A stretch of 64,000 nucleotides of DNA from Varroa destructor (GCF_002443255.2 NW_019211460.1:26818481-26882480), one strand, 5' to 3'. Shown: positions 26,540 through 39,600, counted from the first letter of the stretch. Notes: generated by a model from the sequence alone, not told the origin. Translations and numbers: made by a program.

Positions 26540-27560
26540 CGACGACGATACGGTGGCGCGGCCCGGTGCGGAACGGGCGGTAAAGACAGGACCATAGCAG
26601 CAGCATCAACTGCTATATGCCGTAAGCGGCCACCAAAAACTACTATAGTATCTCTCAGAAGGCCAAGATGGAAAATGCGGGCACAAAGACAGAAATGAAG
26701 ACGAAGTGGGAGGGATACAAGGCGCTCGATTTGTAGCTCGTAGCGCTTATTGTTATTGTGCTATTGTTACTGTCGTTGCTTGTGTTGTTGTTGTGCCATC
26801 TCCAACGCTTTCTAATCTTCTTCTGGCGTTCGTGCGTGGGAACCAGGTTCGGCGCCTGGCCGCCCCGAACGTAGTTGTGGTCATTCTGTCACGTTGCTGT
26901 CCTCCGCGCTATCCTTTGGCTCGATAGTTTGTCGGCAGTGGTATCGCGTCAGTTCGCTACGCAGGATGATGTAACTAGCTTAGCGGGTGGCGATGGCGGT
27001 AGCTGCCATAGCAGTCGTAGCAGAGTTCTCACTCACTGGACCGCGCACAACAGACAATCTCAGTCGCATCGAGGTCTTAGGGCAATGGGGCTGAACCAAT
27101 AGGCCAAGACGCCATTCAGGCTCTCACCTCGCTAAGAGCCGAGGGGTAGCCGAGCGATGTTAGGCTTGTACGGACGTACAACCTAGTTTCGTAAGCAGCA
27201 GTAGTAGCAGCTGGAGGAGGAGTTGACAAGGTCTCACCGTCAGCTAGCTGCTGCGTCGGCTTGGCCTGTTCGTCGACGAGCAATACATTATTGTGCCGCC
27301 GTTGTTTCTGGTGCTATCATTACGCTTGTAAAGAGAATGTGCGACGTTATTGCCCAAGTACTGTTGCCGTTGCTGCTTGACGAAGAGGAAGCCCCCGCCA
27401 TTAATTGGGCGGTCGAATGGCCGGCCCCACGAATAGCAGAGAGCAGATTAAAACTGGGGTCGTTCATCTGGTGGGCCGGTACGAAATGCGACGGTCTCGA
27501 GGAACAGTACGTACACTCTTATACTGTGCCGTTTTGTTGCGTTTAAATAAATAGCAGTAT
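26540..27560. other. GC- and CpG-rich island, possible ash1 5' region
   Basis: This is the nearest clear GC-rich island upstream of ash1, about 3.3 kb from the first sure exon and on the expected side. It has many CpG dinucleotides and GCA/GTA-type repeats, as in long 5' UTRs. Three + frames are open (26706-26927, 26875-27102 and 27223-27546), all without recognised motifs. A promoter with a non-coding first exon is the simplest reading. It is unproved. Confidence 0.3.
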
Positions 27561-28504
27561 ACGACGGCATAGGTGTTGACTGTAGTGCCGGCTATCATTA
27601 GAAGGACTGGAATACTAGTAGTAATAAATAAAGTAAAAAATACAGGTTGGTCGTTTGTTACTGAACTATTCTATCCGGTGCCCCCGAATAAAGGCGCACG
27701 AAAACGTTACTGTCCGATAAACCGAAAAATACAAGTGTTTAAGTTTTGCTATAAAGTGTCATTGCGTAAAGTTTGCAAAGTGCAAACAAAGTTCGTGTAG
27801 AGTACTCCCTCCGTTCTTATATGAGCCATTCAAAATACGTGCCGTTCGCACATAGCTACGTCTATACTTACTTATGCACTAGTCAATCTAGACGGATCAA
27901 ACAAAGACAAAGCCGAAAAAACAACGATAATAAATTAAAGAAAAATCAACCTATAAAACTACGATTTTTCGGATGTATCTAGTTCTATTTCAGCGTAAAA
28001 CTTGTTTTCGGTAATGGCTTGATGGTGATAGGACGAAGTTCACTTGAGCGATCATTGTGTGATCTCATCCGGTCAAGGCTAGTTTATTTGAGGGTGCTTC
28101 TCCCATAAATAAGTATAGATGGCCTATAATTTTCTTAGTAAATGTCGCAAAAAATGCTCGAGTTATGGCAGGCTCAGCGATGAGCATGGCTCTTCCTGCT
28201 GAAACAATTTGCATACGCCTACCAAAGGGTCGGCATTTGTTGGGTCAATGGCCAGTCCATAGACTCTCTAATTTGTTATAATGACACGTTCTCTAGTAAT
28301 GCAGTCATTGCTGTCACATATACCGTCACCAAAGCCTTAGCCTTAACTAATTAATAAAAAGCTGCAGGTATTAGCTTCGTAGCGAATTTATCAGACAACG
28401 TACTTCTAAATACTGTTTAATATCCAAGACTACTTAATCAATATAGACAAAAAACAAAACCCTAACACAAGCGTCTCCATATAAAGGTTGTGTGTGTGGG
28501 GGGG

Positions 28505-28529
28505 NNNNNNNNNNNNNNNNNNNNNNNNN
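28505..28529. other. Assembly gap (25 N)
   Basis: Twenty-five N bases follow directly after a TGTG and poly-G tract, so the assembly probably broke at a low-complexity run. The true gap length is unknown. Confidence 0.99.
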
Positions 28530-29089
28530 AACGAACGTTTCTCTTCCGCTCTAATGATATAGAGCAAAATCCTTACCGAAAAAAAACCTTACCGAAGCAA
28601 AGGGTCTGTCTTTGACCGTAATGTTAAGATGCTTATATAGATAAGCAATATCACCTAGATATTTCAAAGCTGTTGAAGACATGGAGCGAGCGTAGATCCT
28701 CCATGTTCGTGTATATGCTAAAATCAGGATCCGTCCTGGGCTGTTTTCATAATGCACAGATCCGTTTTATAATGTATCGATCGTGCAGGCGCATCCGTAC
28801 GCTATTTTACTACGACGCATCATCAGAGCCATCTAGAACACCTGTCCCCATTGAGACGCAGACATCATAAAATTCAATGAAGCGCGGTGATCTCTGCTCA
28901 ACCTCAATTTCAACTTACTTTATCTTCGTCCTTCTAACATTTGCAACGTTTGTGTGCAAATCGTTTAAATAATAATTACTCTGCAATCTATAGAGGGGCC
29001 GAATGTCCGGTAATGTGTGGCTGGTTCCAAATGCTGCAGAGCAGATGATCTAGCATCCCACGCATCGCAGTGGTGTCTAGCGCTTGTAA

Positions 29090-29236
29090 ACGCGTAACAT
29101 CGCAGCTGAAATCTCACCGATGACAGATGAGAACATTCGTTCCCAATTTGGACAGCTGCATGATGATTTCAACCGCACAATATTCAACTTCAGTAGCTCT
29201 GACTTCGGTAGACTTCGTACAGTAACAGACGCCTAA
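29090..29236 (+). other. Short protein-like open frame
   Basis: A 48-codon frame contains MTDENIRSQFGQLHDDFNRT and continues with a Ser/Phe-rich stretch to a TAA. Residue composition looks more like protein than the neighbouring frames. The opposite strand is also open (29114-29347). Splice sites are weak. It may be a small exon or chance. Confidence 0.2.
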
Positions 29237-29796
29237 ACTACGTGAAGCATTCCTAATCATTGCAGAATGATCATCACGACCTGTCGCTCCCGAACGCCTT
29301 GGTTCAAGTGAAAACCTTTTCTCCGCCGTGCACGTGACGTTTTCCACAACTGTTAAATGTATGCCGAAAGTATTTAGACGGATGAACTACAAATACTTTT
29401 GATTTTACCCTATGCGTGCATGTGTATGCGTGCGTACATACAATGATAGTTGTTACTTCGGTCGACTGGGCAATACTGATTATGTTATTTGCTAAAAACC
29501 GAACACAATCAATTAGCAGATCAAGGGTTCATGCGCAACCCACAGGTTCATATATAGAGATTGTTCTGCTTTCAACACTTCGTACGCGGATCACACGGCT
29601 AAAGCTTGTAAACGCTACGAGAAATAAAGTACACATAAAAAACTAGTTTGATATAGACTGTAGCGGTGCTCTGCGTAATCTTGATTTACGCTATACGACG
29701 CGATATGCATAGTGCGGCACTGTGCGAGATCTTCATGGGGCAGATATTATTTCTTCATTGTTTAAGCGAGCACCATCTGCTGCAGATTTCTCACAG

Positions 29797-29883
29797 GTTA
29801 TGATCTTCAGTCGCGATAGCGGCGACGCCAGTGGCAGTGAAGCCAGTACAGGAGCGTTCGCTTATGCCTGTGTAAATCTGCAG
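29797..29883 (+). CDS. Candidate 29-codon exon upstream of ash1
   Basis: The acceptor is good (GCAGATTTCTCACAG|G) and the donor moderate (CTGCAG|GTTTAC). The length is a multiple of three. In phase 0 it reads VMIFSRDSGDASGSEASTGA and then FAYACVNLQ. It lies 0.95 kb before the first sure ash1 exon. That exon needs one base carried over, which this one does not supply, so a direct join fails. It may belong to an alternative transcript or be chance. Confidence 0.2.
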
Positions 29884-30121
29884 GTTTACGTGTGTGAAAA
29901 GGACGAGATACAGCAGGGCACCGATGTCTCTCGGTGGGACCCTATTTCGAACGGCGGGGGCATAACCAATAAAGAGATGTTTATGCGGCGAGGCAGAGAG
30001 GTTGAGGAAGACAGAACAGCGTGGCTTTACAGCATTACAGGACTATAGAACTGCTGCGCGACGTAGGTAAGAATGAGTGAGGACATTGACGTACGACATA
30101 GAAATTTAGCCCCCTTCCCAC

Positions 30122-30141
30122 ATACACACACACACACACAC
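30122..30141. repeat. (CA)n microsatellite
   Basis: An uninterrupted CA run of about ten units. Confidence 0.85.
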
Positions 30142-30830
30142 TATTACAACTCTTGCTACTACTATTATTCATTCCCAACAAATTTTGAGCGTTCAAGTTC
30201 AGTTTCTTAGCTAGAGGAGAGCAAGGTAATAGCAGATAGCTAGGTTGCAATAGAACGGAAGAAAAAGGCTTCGTTCGGCCAGCAATACGAGGACTGCGCT
30301 TGTAGCCCTCGAACAGGGACGATCTGGCCTGCTCGTTCGAAGCAAGTCCGATCGCTCGAAGGAACGGCCGCCGATTGAGGCACAACTACGACTATAGCAA
30401 CAGGAAGAGTAACAGAAATGATACCCAGTGAACGGGCCTTTCCTCAGTAAAGGGGACGAGCGCCAGGTGCTTTGTCTTAGTGCCGTGTCTCGGGCGAGGT
30501 GCTGTGATGAAGCAAGACGGCGAAATTGCCAGCGGGTGAAGAGTTAGTGAGGAACGATGACGCCAAGTGACGCACTTCGGTATCGAGACACACCGTACGA
30601 CCCGTAAAAGACCAACCAGCACATGCAATATGTCGGTAGCTAGCTGCTAGAGGGGTACTGCGATACAGATTATTAGATAAACTTCGCCTGTACGTAAAGT
30701 GTAACAACAAGAGGCGAAGAACACAGACTCTCAAAGCTTGTATGAGAGAAACGAACCGCTAAGGCTACCCCCCCCCCCATATATCGATGATTCTTAACTC
30801 TTGGACATCCTTTTCTTGTATTTTTTTTAG

Positions 30831-33800
30831 TACCGGTGATAATGGTGACAAAGCCGTCGAAAGGCTTTATGGCCACGGGTGTGCCTGGCTGTCATCGAAA
30901 ACACAGCGGAAAGCGTCATTCACACACACCGCCACCTCTTAAGAAGAAGACGCTGAAAGCTGGCCTTTTCGCCGATGATAGGTAACACAAGTCGTGCTCC
31001 CTTAAAAGCAATGATTTAGGTTCAGTGTTAAGCAATCACGTATCCACTTGGGAAGTACCACATAGCAATGGTATTAAATATTTCCGATAAAGCTTCACTT
31101 CTGCACATTCATTAGCAAATTACTTAGAAGCTGTCAAGATCCCGAAAACGTGTTCGAGAAGATTGTATATATAATTGTGAAAGTTCGTAAACGAGTTTAC
31201 GATCTGGGGAATTACTGTTGCTTTATAAGCTTGTACATACACCATAGAGTAAACCCATTTTAATATGTGTTTTTGTATACCTGCTTTCATTCGTGCCAAA
31301 AAAATGTCTGAATCGTAGCGAGGAAAAGGACGATAGGGGCCTGATGACGGCGACAATCGGGGCGACAAGTGAAGACGTGGCTGCGACAACGGGCGGTGAG
31401 ACGTCGACCTCCGCAATGCCCCTGCTGCCTCTACCAGTAAATACTGGCCTAGAGTTAATGGGTGCTTCGACGCATTTCCAGCTGCCTTATGACATCTGGT
31501 ACTTACGCAAACACCAGAAGTTGCCTAGTGCAAACGATTTGCTAGGCGGTGCTAACTACAAACGCATCAAATCCAACATCTATGTGGATGTCAAACCCGT
31601 ATCAGAATATGAGGCACAGGCCTGCACATGTAGGAAGCCCGATGGCCCAGATGCTGAAGAAACAGGATGTGGTGCCGATTGCCTAAATAGGATGATGTAC
31701 GCAGAGTGTTCCAATGCATTGTGCCCCGTAGGCGACAAATGTAACAACCAAAAGATCCAACGCTTTGACTGGGCTACTGGACTTCAACGGTTCAAGACCA
31801 AGGACCGTGGTTGGGGAGTTCGGGCGGTCGAACCAATCAAGGCAAACACATTCATACTCGAGTATATCGGCGAAGTGGTCTCGGAATCACTGTTCCGCCG
31901 CCGGATGGAGGAAGTGTACAAGAATGACAAGCATCATTATTGTCTGAATCTGAGCGGTGGCATGGTCATTGATGGTTATCGAATGGCCAACGAAGGTCGC
32001 TTTGTCAATCACAGCTGTGAACCGAACTGCGAGATGCAGAAGTGGTCCGTAAATGGCGTCTATCGTATAGCGTTGTTCTCACTAAAGGACATCCCGGCCA
32101 TGACCGAACTTAGTTACGATTACAATTTTGAGAACTTCAACAATGACCGCCAACAAACCTGCCGTTGTGGAAGCGCTAACTGCCGGGGTTTCATCGGCGC
32201 ACGCAAGAAGGCCCCCGCCGACAAGGCCGACAAACAGGACAAGGAGAAAAAGGACAAAGAAAAAACAGCTTCTGGAAGTAAAAAACAACAACGAAAGAAG
32301 GCCGCTAGTCGAATAAAGGACACAGAGAAGGACATCAAGGATAGCAAACTGCCAGCGACTACAACGGCAACAGGTCATAGTCTTTGTCGGGTTGCCAGTG
32401 TTCGGCCATTGTCACATCAGCAGAGATGTTTTGTGTTAAAACACAACCTATTTTTGTTGCGAAATTACGATTTAACTCGACGAAGTAGAGAACTCACTCG
32501 AGGCGCTGAAGAAGACAGTGTTTGTTCCGAAACGACCGAGGGCTTTCGCACCCAGTTAACGGCTCTGAGCACTGCTCGATCAGTGAAAACCCGCCAGCTT
32601 GCAGCAGCCCAAGATGACACGAATTGCGTCCGGGCGGCAAAGCTGGCACAGGTGTTCAAAGATATTTTGAACGCGATTCACTCGTGCAGGGACGCTCAAG
32701 GCCGCGAGTTGGGACAACGGCTGAATGTACTTCCACGTGGCAAAAAGAAGCTGCTCAACTATTATCAACATATATCGCAGCCGATTGACCTAGTCACTAT
32801 TGAGGGTAACGTTGATAAAGGCGCGTACGGATCTGTTGAGCAGTTTTGTGCGGACGTACAATTACTGTTCTCCAACTGGACTTCATACGCTGAGCATTTT
32901 GAGCCGCAATTGGCTAGCGATCTTATCTCTCTAAAAAATACCTATAAGGATTTCCTACTCGCCTGTACACCAATGCTCAACGATATTGCCATGGGTGGGT
33001 ATTATTGTATGTAGGAGTAGGCTATACATTATTGTGGATCTGTATTGTGCTTCTTGGATCTGTCCTAGCGACTAGAATATATGGAAATCATGAGAATCTA
33101 CTGGTAAAAGTCCGTTTATGCTCAGTACAACTACATATACGGTAGTTTACCTACCTACGGGTGTACAGGTTTATCATATTCAATATCAGGCATAAACGTT
33201 GAACGATATTTTCCTAATCCTTCTAATATTTGTTGTTTAATTAATTTATACAGATGATGGAAATGCGTTGTCAACCGAGCACCGTACCGTCGACTGCCTT
33301 TGTCGAACTACGGCACGACGATACGCTCTTCGCAAGTGCACCGTATGCGACCGATTCTTCCATGAGCGGTGTGCGACACTCGAAAATATTGGAAGGACGA
33401 AATGTGCTTCGTGCGACAAAGCCCTACCCATTGATATTGCCCTTGACGATGAAGCAAAATCGACCAGGTCAGACAACCCGTCGGCGATGACCGCTACAGG
33501 AAGTACTGACTCAACCATCAAGAATCAGCCCTGTACCCAAATGCTTTGCGTGGCACACGGAAGTGTACTGGTACATAAGGCCGGCTTTGCCGCCGTACGC
33601 AGCGATTCCCGTCGAATACTTCAGGTGTGTGACATTCTCCGCCGCACCGAAGATGGGGAATGCTTCGTGCGCGGCTTCGAATTCGTATCACCCGGACGCG
33701 CTGGTCTGTTGCAACAGTTTAAAAATCGAACGGTTCATGAACGCGAGCTGGTCCGTCTGGCTAAGCCAACGGTACTATCGCTTCGGGCGCTAAATGATAC

Positions 33801-34661
33801 TCGTGTGCCCTGGGTCTTGGACGTAGCGGCATTTTGCGCCGGTAAACCATCGCACGTGGACGCCGCTGACGTGTTCGTTTGCGAGTTCCGCTTGGATCGA
33901 CGCCAGCAACAGCTTCTACCGCTCAAGATGCAACTTGACATCACGGTAGGTATCTTTGAGCTGTTCTCCACTAAGAAACCCTTTAAAAGAAATTTACGAG
34001 TTAAGGAAGAGGAGAAGTCCGCAATGCCAATGACACCGACTACAGCAAGTCAACAAGATACAGCAGCAGGACAAGATGATGGTTCCGATGTTAGCAACGT
34101 AATGGCCACAAAAGTCAACGTAAGTTTTGTATATGATATATATATATATATATACACGAAAGTGTTTATTTGTAAGAAGTTAGGATTATACCAGTTTGCA
34201 TTGCAGTTCTGATATGATTAGCGCATCCGTACTTAGCATCAGTGACTATGATTGATTTTTATTTTCCACACCGTCTGTCCTAATTTTAGTTCGACCATCG
34301 CAAGCGCAACCTTCTTAGAGTGCTTTCTGCAAAAGAAAAACTCTTCAATTTTGGCATCGGTGAACGAGATTTAGGTGGTGATTGGGATTTGACGGCAAAA
34401 GAAGGTGACGTCGACAAACCCCGAACAGCAATGGCAATGGCCAAGGCAACAGTCAACGGTAAGGGTGTGGGCGTCCGTCCGACGTCGATACACGCTGACG
34501 CGTCCTCTTTGCCGACAAGTGCCACAAACAGTATCGCAGCTTCGGCCAATGCAATGTACAGCACTTTGTTTACCACCGCAGGCAGTTTCTCTAACGACAT
34601 AGACGACAGCAGCGACATGAGCACCACGACGATCGCTAACGGACACGACGGCAGGAGCTAG
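30831..34661 (+). CDS. ash1: ASH1-type histone H3 lysine-36 methyltransferase, 3' exons (partial)
   Basis: Exons are 30831-30981, 31319-32994, 33254-34119 and 34290-34661; all donors are GT, all acceptors AG, and the phases agree. Exon 1 carries the basic motif [11 protein letters not shown]. Exon 2 has an AWS domain (about 31620-31770), a SET domain with NHSC (32007-32018) and YDYNF, a post-SET CxCx4C (about 32157-32195), a Lys-rich linker and a bromodomain (about 32631-32950). Exon 3 has a compact PHD finger (33295-33414, Cys4-His-Cys3) and a BAH domain (about 33535-33925). This domain order is diagnostic of ASH1/ASH1L, a nuclear trithorax-group enzyme that methylates H3K36 and opposes Polycomb silencing. 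About 1,021 residues are visible; family members usually have a very long N-terminal region, which is not seen here. The frame continues past the TAG at 34659-34661 (separate entry). Confidence 0.96.
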
Positions 34662-34838
34662 CAGAGGTCACCGAGGAAATCACCCTCTAAGAAAAAGCGC
34701 CATATAATGGCTATGTCCTTCACGTCGCCGCTGAACAACGATACCAGCATTAACAGTAATTGTGCCACGTTGCCGCTAACATTAACATCGTCAACGCAAG
34801 AACATGCCCGTCAGCGACCAGCTATCATAAACAAATAA
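34662..34838 (+). other. In-frame extension beyond the ash1 stop (readthrough candidate)
   Basis: Directly after the ash1 TAG the same frame stays open for 58 codons, to a TAA at 34836-34838. It begins QRSPRKSPSKKKRHIMAM, a basic, nuclear-localisation-like stretch, and continues as a Ser/Thr-rich, protein-like sequence. The context is AGC TAG CAG; UAG followed by C, and especially by CA(A/G), is known to be leaky in animals and viruses. Alternatives are A-to-I editing of UAG to UGG, a recent nonsense mutation, a sequencing error, or a plain 3' UTR that happens to be open (roughly 6% by chance). Confidence 0.45.
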
Positions 34839-34839
34839 A
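34834..34839 (+). terminator. AATAAA polyadenylation signal of ash1
   Basis: A canonical AATAAA lies 173 bases after the ash1 TAG and overlaps the TAA that ends the extended frame. A second AATAAA is near 37204, so longer 3' UTRs are possible. Confidence 0.5.
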
Positions 34840-35906
34840 TTAGGCCCGGTTAGAAAAAAAAGTACCTCAGCACACTTGTTTATATGTGTCCGCACAGTTG
34901 GAACAATGTTTATTGCGAAACAGCAAACGAAGAAACGTTATTGCTACTCAATGCTACGGCCAATGTAGCGTATGGACAACAGCAAATCCGGCGTTGCTTG
35001 GCTGGTTGAAATGTTTTCTTTTGCCAAAAAAAGAATCGATCGCTCTACTTATTACACGTATATACTATAATTATCGGTTGTACCTTGGAGCTTTTTACTT
35101 TGTCCCTACTCTTTCTCAGAAAAATTACTGCCCGCCTCCTACGTCAGCCCCAAGTGTCGTGGTCGACAGTTGAACTGAACCTCCAGTTGTCCTAGAACTT
35201 TCATTTCTGCTACTGCTACCACCTACAATGAATATTTAGCCTTCATAGCTATGGAGCGGTAATGAAATCCATCTGGCTTACATCCACCTACGTAGCGATC
35301 CTTTTCATCAACGACAACAACTACAGCCCAGGCCCCTGTCCGCTATCAGTGGCTGGTTGATGCATGCTTTCATACCACAGACTCACCACATAGAAACGCG
35401 TTTCAACCCCCAGCTGTTTGCCGCCATCGAGCGTTAGAGCTATTCTCGTTCTTGGCGTCCAGTAACGTAACTACAGCGAAGATGACAACGATCAAGAAAA
35501 AGATCAATGGCAATAGTCTAGAAAAAAGTCTGCAGGAGATCAATACTGCTTCCTTCCTACTTCAAATGACGATGTCTAGTGCCAAGCGCGCACGCCGAAG
35601 TCAACCCGGGTGCTTATTATTAGTACTATCGCCATAATAATGAGAGCATCCCTATTACCGTCATCATCATCATCACCGCCGCCACCACCACCACTATCAT
35701 AAACGAATATAAAGATGAAGAAGACACAATGATAATTATAATGTGCAGTGGTCAAGCGTTTGGCGTGTTCTAGACAACAAACTCTGCCAACTCCGCACTC
35801 GTATGAGGAGATCTGTATATACACTGTAGATTTTGTAGAAATTACTAGTAGAATATATACGTACGAGCCGAAAAACAGGGCATGTGAAAAATCATCGCGG
35901 GTCAGT

Positions 35907-35924
35907 ACACACACACACACACAC

Positions 35925-35956
<32 letters not shown>
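35907..35956. repeat. (AC)n microsatellite
   Basis: About 25 AC units with two ACAT interruptions. Confidence 0.9.
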
Positions 35957-35957
<1 letters not shown>

Positions 35958-36064
35958 GAATGAAGAAAAATGATAACGAATCGAAAAAAATAGACATTGA
36001 ATTGAAACGCTATGCTGGCACAGATATAAATATTATATACCATATAGAACTATGTACGCAGTGA

Positions 36065-36080
36065 CACGAGAATTCTCGTG
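36065..36080. repeat. 16-bp perfect palindrome
   Basis: CACGAGAATTCTCGTG is self-complementary. It may be a protein-binding site or chance. Confidence 0.6.
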
Positions 36081-36522
36081 ATAAAAACCTCACACAGGTG
36101 CGCTGTTTATATATACACATAAATAGCGTACCAATATATATATATATATCGGAGACGACTTTTGCAGCAGAGTAATATAACGACAAACCTTTGAAGGTCA
36201 TAATATTATTAGTTATGCACACGGGAGAGACCCACTGCTATTGTAAGATAAGCCACTGTACACTTCGAAATACAATTACCAGAGTAAAACGATTGATAAG
36301 GCAAAAAGTCAATCATTGAGAAATTTCTATCTCGGACAGACGTAATTATTAGCACGAATGTTGTTGACATTACGCTAAAAAATGGGTCTTTTTAATATTA
36401 TTAATGATTATTTGTAACTACCATTTATACATATACATATGAAAATGTACGACGAAAAAAGGTAACTGCTACGTTGCTATTTATTACATTGTCAGGAAGA
36501 GAGAGATATATATACATATATA

Positions 36523-36601
36523 TGGGTGGGTGGGTGGGTGGGTGTGTGTGTGTGTGTGTGCGTGTGCGTGTGTGTGCGTGTGCGTGTGTGTGCGTGTGTG
36601 T
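36523..36601. repeat. (TGGG)n then (GT)n microsatellite
   Basis: Tandem TGGG units are followed by GT units with regular CGTG interruptions. The tract is complementary in type to the (AC)n tract 570 bp upstream. Confidence 0.9.
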
Positions 36602-39600
36602 ACAAGACTGAGAATGTTGTCTTAGGATCTGGTCCTATATAAGAGCCTATGTAAAAACAACACAGACATAAAAACAAGTAAAGTAATAATGATGATGGTG
36701 AAAATAATAAGAGAAAAATGTCTTCATTATTATTATCAATGAACATATAGAACAACGATGATCGGGTGGATAGTATTTATTATAATGCAGATGATGACAG
36801 CTCTGATTATGATATAGAGACATGAAAATAAACGACAATATTCTTATCTAATCTAATATTAAAGTTTACGTAGTGATCTATTTTCTATTAATATCGTTCT
36901 GAGTTTTGTTCTTCGTGCACCCTTTCTTGCTGGCCATATTGTCTATATGTGAGTGTTATATACGAATACAAAGGACGTACGTTACTACACTTTGATCATT
37001 TCATACCGACCAAATGACACCTATTGACCAGTTACTCTACAGCTGCCTAAAATTGCCGACTACCCCTCATCGCCCCACAATGACAATTCATATTCTTCAG
37101 CCATCGTAGCAGCGTCACAGACGAGAAGCTGCTCCCGTGCCGCGAGCAGTTTCACAGACCTACCCGACGACGTCAATGATAACACTAAACCGATTGACTG
37201 AATAATAAAAAGTAGCGAAATCGATTAAAAACTACATAACATATTTCGGCTAATAAATTTTCTCTTTTGCATTGTTTACTATATATTATAACACATGCGA
37301 GGTTCTCTGTATTTGACAAATACCATTTTTCTATTGCCTTCGTTTCCAACCGTACTGTCCACGTTTAGCAAATTTTTATATATTCACTATTTCCGTTAGT
37401 GAAGTTCTCAATCGCGTGCCGCATGTTCTCATTTGTAAGAAAAGTGTTATTTTAGTTTCAGTTCTATAGCTAGTGAGCTTCCAAACAGATCTTGAACTTT
37501 TCGTTTATGGGTACGCGCAAGAAAGACCCCCACGTGTAAACCATCCCATCAAACGATAGCGAATGTAAGGGCCAGTTAACGGGCAGCAGTCTAAGATACT
37601 GCAACTGCTATGCGTGTAAACATATGCACGCGATCCACAGTAATGGCTGAAGTCGGCAAAAGAAATAAACAAAAGCAAGGGAAAAGGAAAGATATTATCT
37701 CAACACTTTCTCCCTAATTCGGACGAATGTACTTAGACGGCGCGTTCATATGTGTATGTATATATGTGTGTATGTACAAATAGAGTTGCTATTCTTATCA
37801 CTAGAAGTATGACTATCAATGATTGTGACCAGCTGAATAGAAAAACTTCACACATTTAAAAATAATCGGATCGTGTTTTCATTTTGATCTAAAGATAGAA
37901 CGTTGAGAAAGGTAGATGAGCAGAGAGCATCAAGGGTGATTGATTGTTACTTTGCTCATTTCTTCTGTAATAACCAGTGGTCGTATGATGATTATTATGA
38001 TCACATGTCTCTCGGGATATTTCTCGGGACCACCGGTTTCTGTGTATAGATGGGCTGAGGTCCGCTATGGCTAACTCCTATAGCTTCATCGTTTTACCCT
38101 CATACATTACCGCCAATTAGCTTTGCCTCCATGGACTTGAAGGCGTACCTTCGGGGCAGCGTATGAGAAACGCATTGCAGTGGTCCAAACTTGTATTGTT
38201 ACCATTTGTATTGCGTGTGCTGTCCCATGCGGCGAAACTGGCAGTTAGTGCTTACTTAATGCCTAGTTGCAATTGATTAATTAATTAATTAAACTTTGAA
38301 AAGTTGCAGTACAGTTGGCTTCTTGATAACTTTCAATTTCCTATTTATTTTTTTGTTAGCTTCTCATATTGCCTTTATTTCGGAAGTTTAAAAATTTTTT
38401 TTTAAACCGACCGTGGCACAATAGCCACGCACTGTGCAAACAAAATTTTTATTCAAATAACGAATCAGTGTTAGTTATTAAATAGTAGTTAATGTTAAAA
38501 TGATGTTTCTACCAAACGTTACAACTACATGTGACATTATACTATTAGGGCTGAGTCAAAAAGAAAATTGGTCATCTTAATCCAATCAATCATAAACTCG
38601 TTAAGACTATTAGTAAATAAAAGCAGGCACATTCTGGCCTGTCGTGTAGCAATTCCTTTTATTGCATCTACTAGGACCATGCGGGTTCGCTACTGCCCTA
38701 TACCTGTGCATATGTGTCATGTTATTTCTGCTGTTTTAATGGATCCCACAATGGTAATTGGTACACATGTTAATATTACTTTAATTTTCCGCAGTTCTTC
38801 GGACATATAGAATTTCTAGTTTATATTGCTGAATTTCACCTCCGGAGACAGTCAGGCGTAGCTTTCGGTAGCGGATCATGCACGCTCAGACGTTTACTTG
38901 TAAGGTTAAGGTTTAGACCTAGTGCGGAACCTTCAGTATAAATAGACATTTCTTCCATATATCAAACCGATCGCCGGGTGAAGGTTTGAGGGCCGGGTCA
39001 TAACAGTGAACTGAAAGAATTGCTGCCGCAGCAAAAATCGATAGAAACGCGCACCAAACGAAACGGCATATGGGACATAATCAGCTTGCTTCGGATACCC
39101 ATACAATCATCAGCAGAATTAGTCTATACTACATACAGGACTTACGTGCCCAAAGCACAGAGTGTTGAAGCTCGGCTGAATGCTTGCAGAGTCACCTAGC
39201 TGTATGATGCCGCGCTGATAAAAAAAAATAAGATTTAAAATACCACAAGTTGCAACGGGATTCAGGTCAAGGAAGCGTTTAACGGAGCCGACCGCAAAGC
39301 ATCGAAATAGCTACCTTGGACATTAGAACAAGTGCCATCAGTTTTGCCTAACTGCGTCTAACATAAATAATTTGCTTCTACTACAAATGAAATACAGGTC
39401 GTAATCAAGTGGTGAAATGTCTACACTTCGACGGGACTAGTACAAAGGGACATAACTGTAGTCGGCCGAAAACCCAAGTCTGGACCGGGTAGGACTAGTC
39501 TGAATTCATCTCAGGCTAAATTGGGGAAAAGCGTTATGATGCTGAACAGCACCCGATGGACTCATGGCTGTTAGAAGAATGCCTATGTGTGTGCTTCGCT

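Noticed and set aside
32082..32771. Minus-strand frames opposite the ash1 SET, linker and bromodomain
   Set aside because: They are shadows of the coding strand, with no motifs of their own.
32995..33014. ash1 exon 2 reading on to a stop at 33012-33014
   Set aside because: A GT donor at 32995 joins in phase to 33254, where the PHD finger follows. The short extension is intron.
33735..33971. Minus-strand frame opposite the BAH domain
   Set aside because: Shadow of ash1 coding sequence.
34120..34212. ash1 exon 3 continuing as a Tyr/Ile-rich tail
   Set aside because: This is a TA microsatellite read through the donor GTAAGT at 34120. The next exon at 34290 continues in phase.
35576..36043. 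155-codon minus frame with a long Val/Cys repeat
   Set aside because: It is translation of the (AC)n microsatellite and flanking low-complexity DNA.
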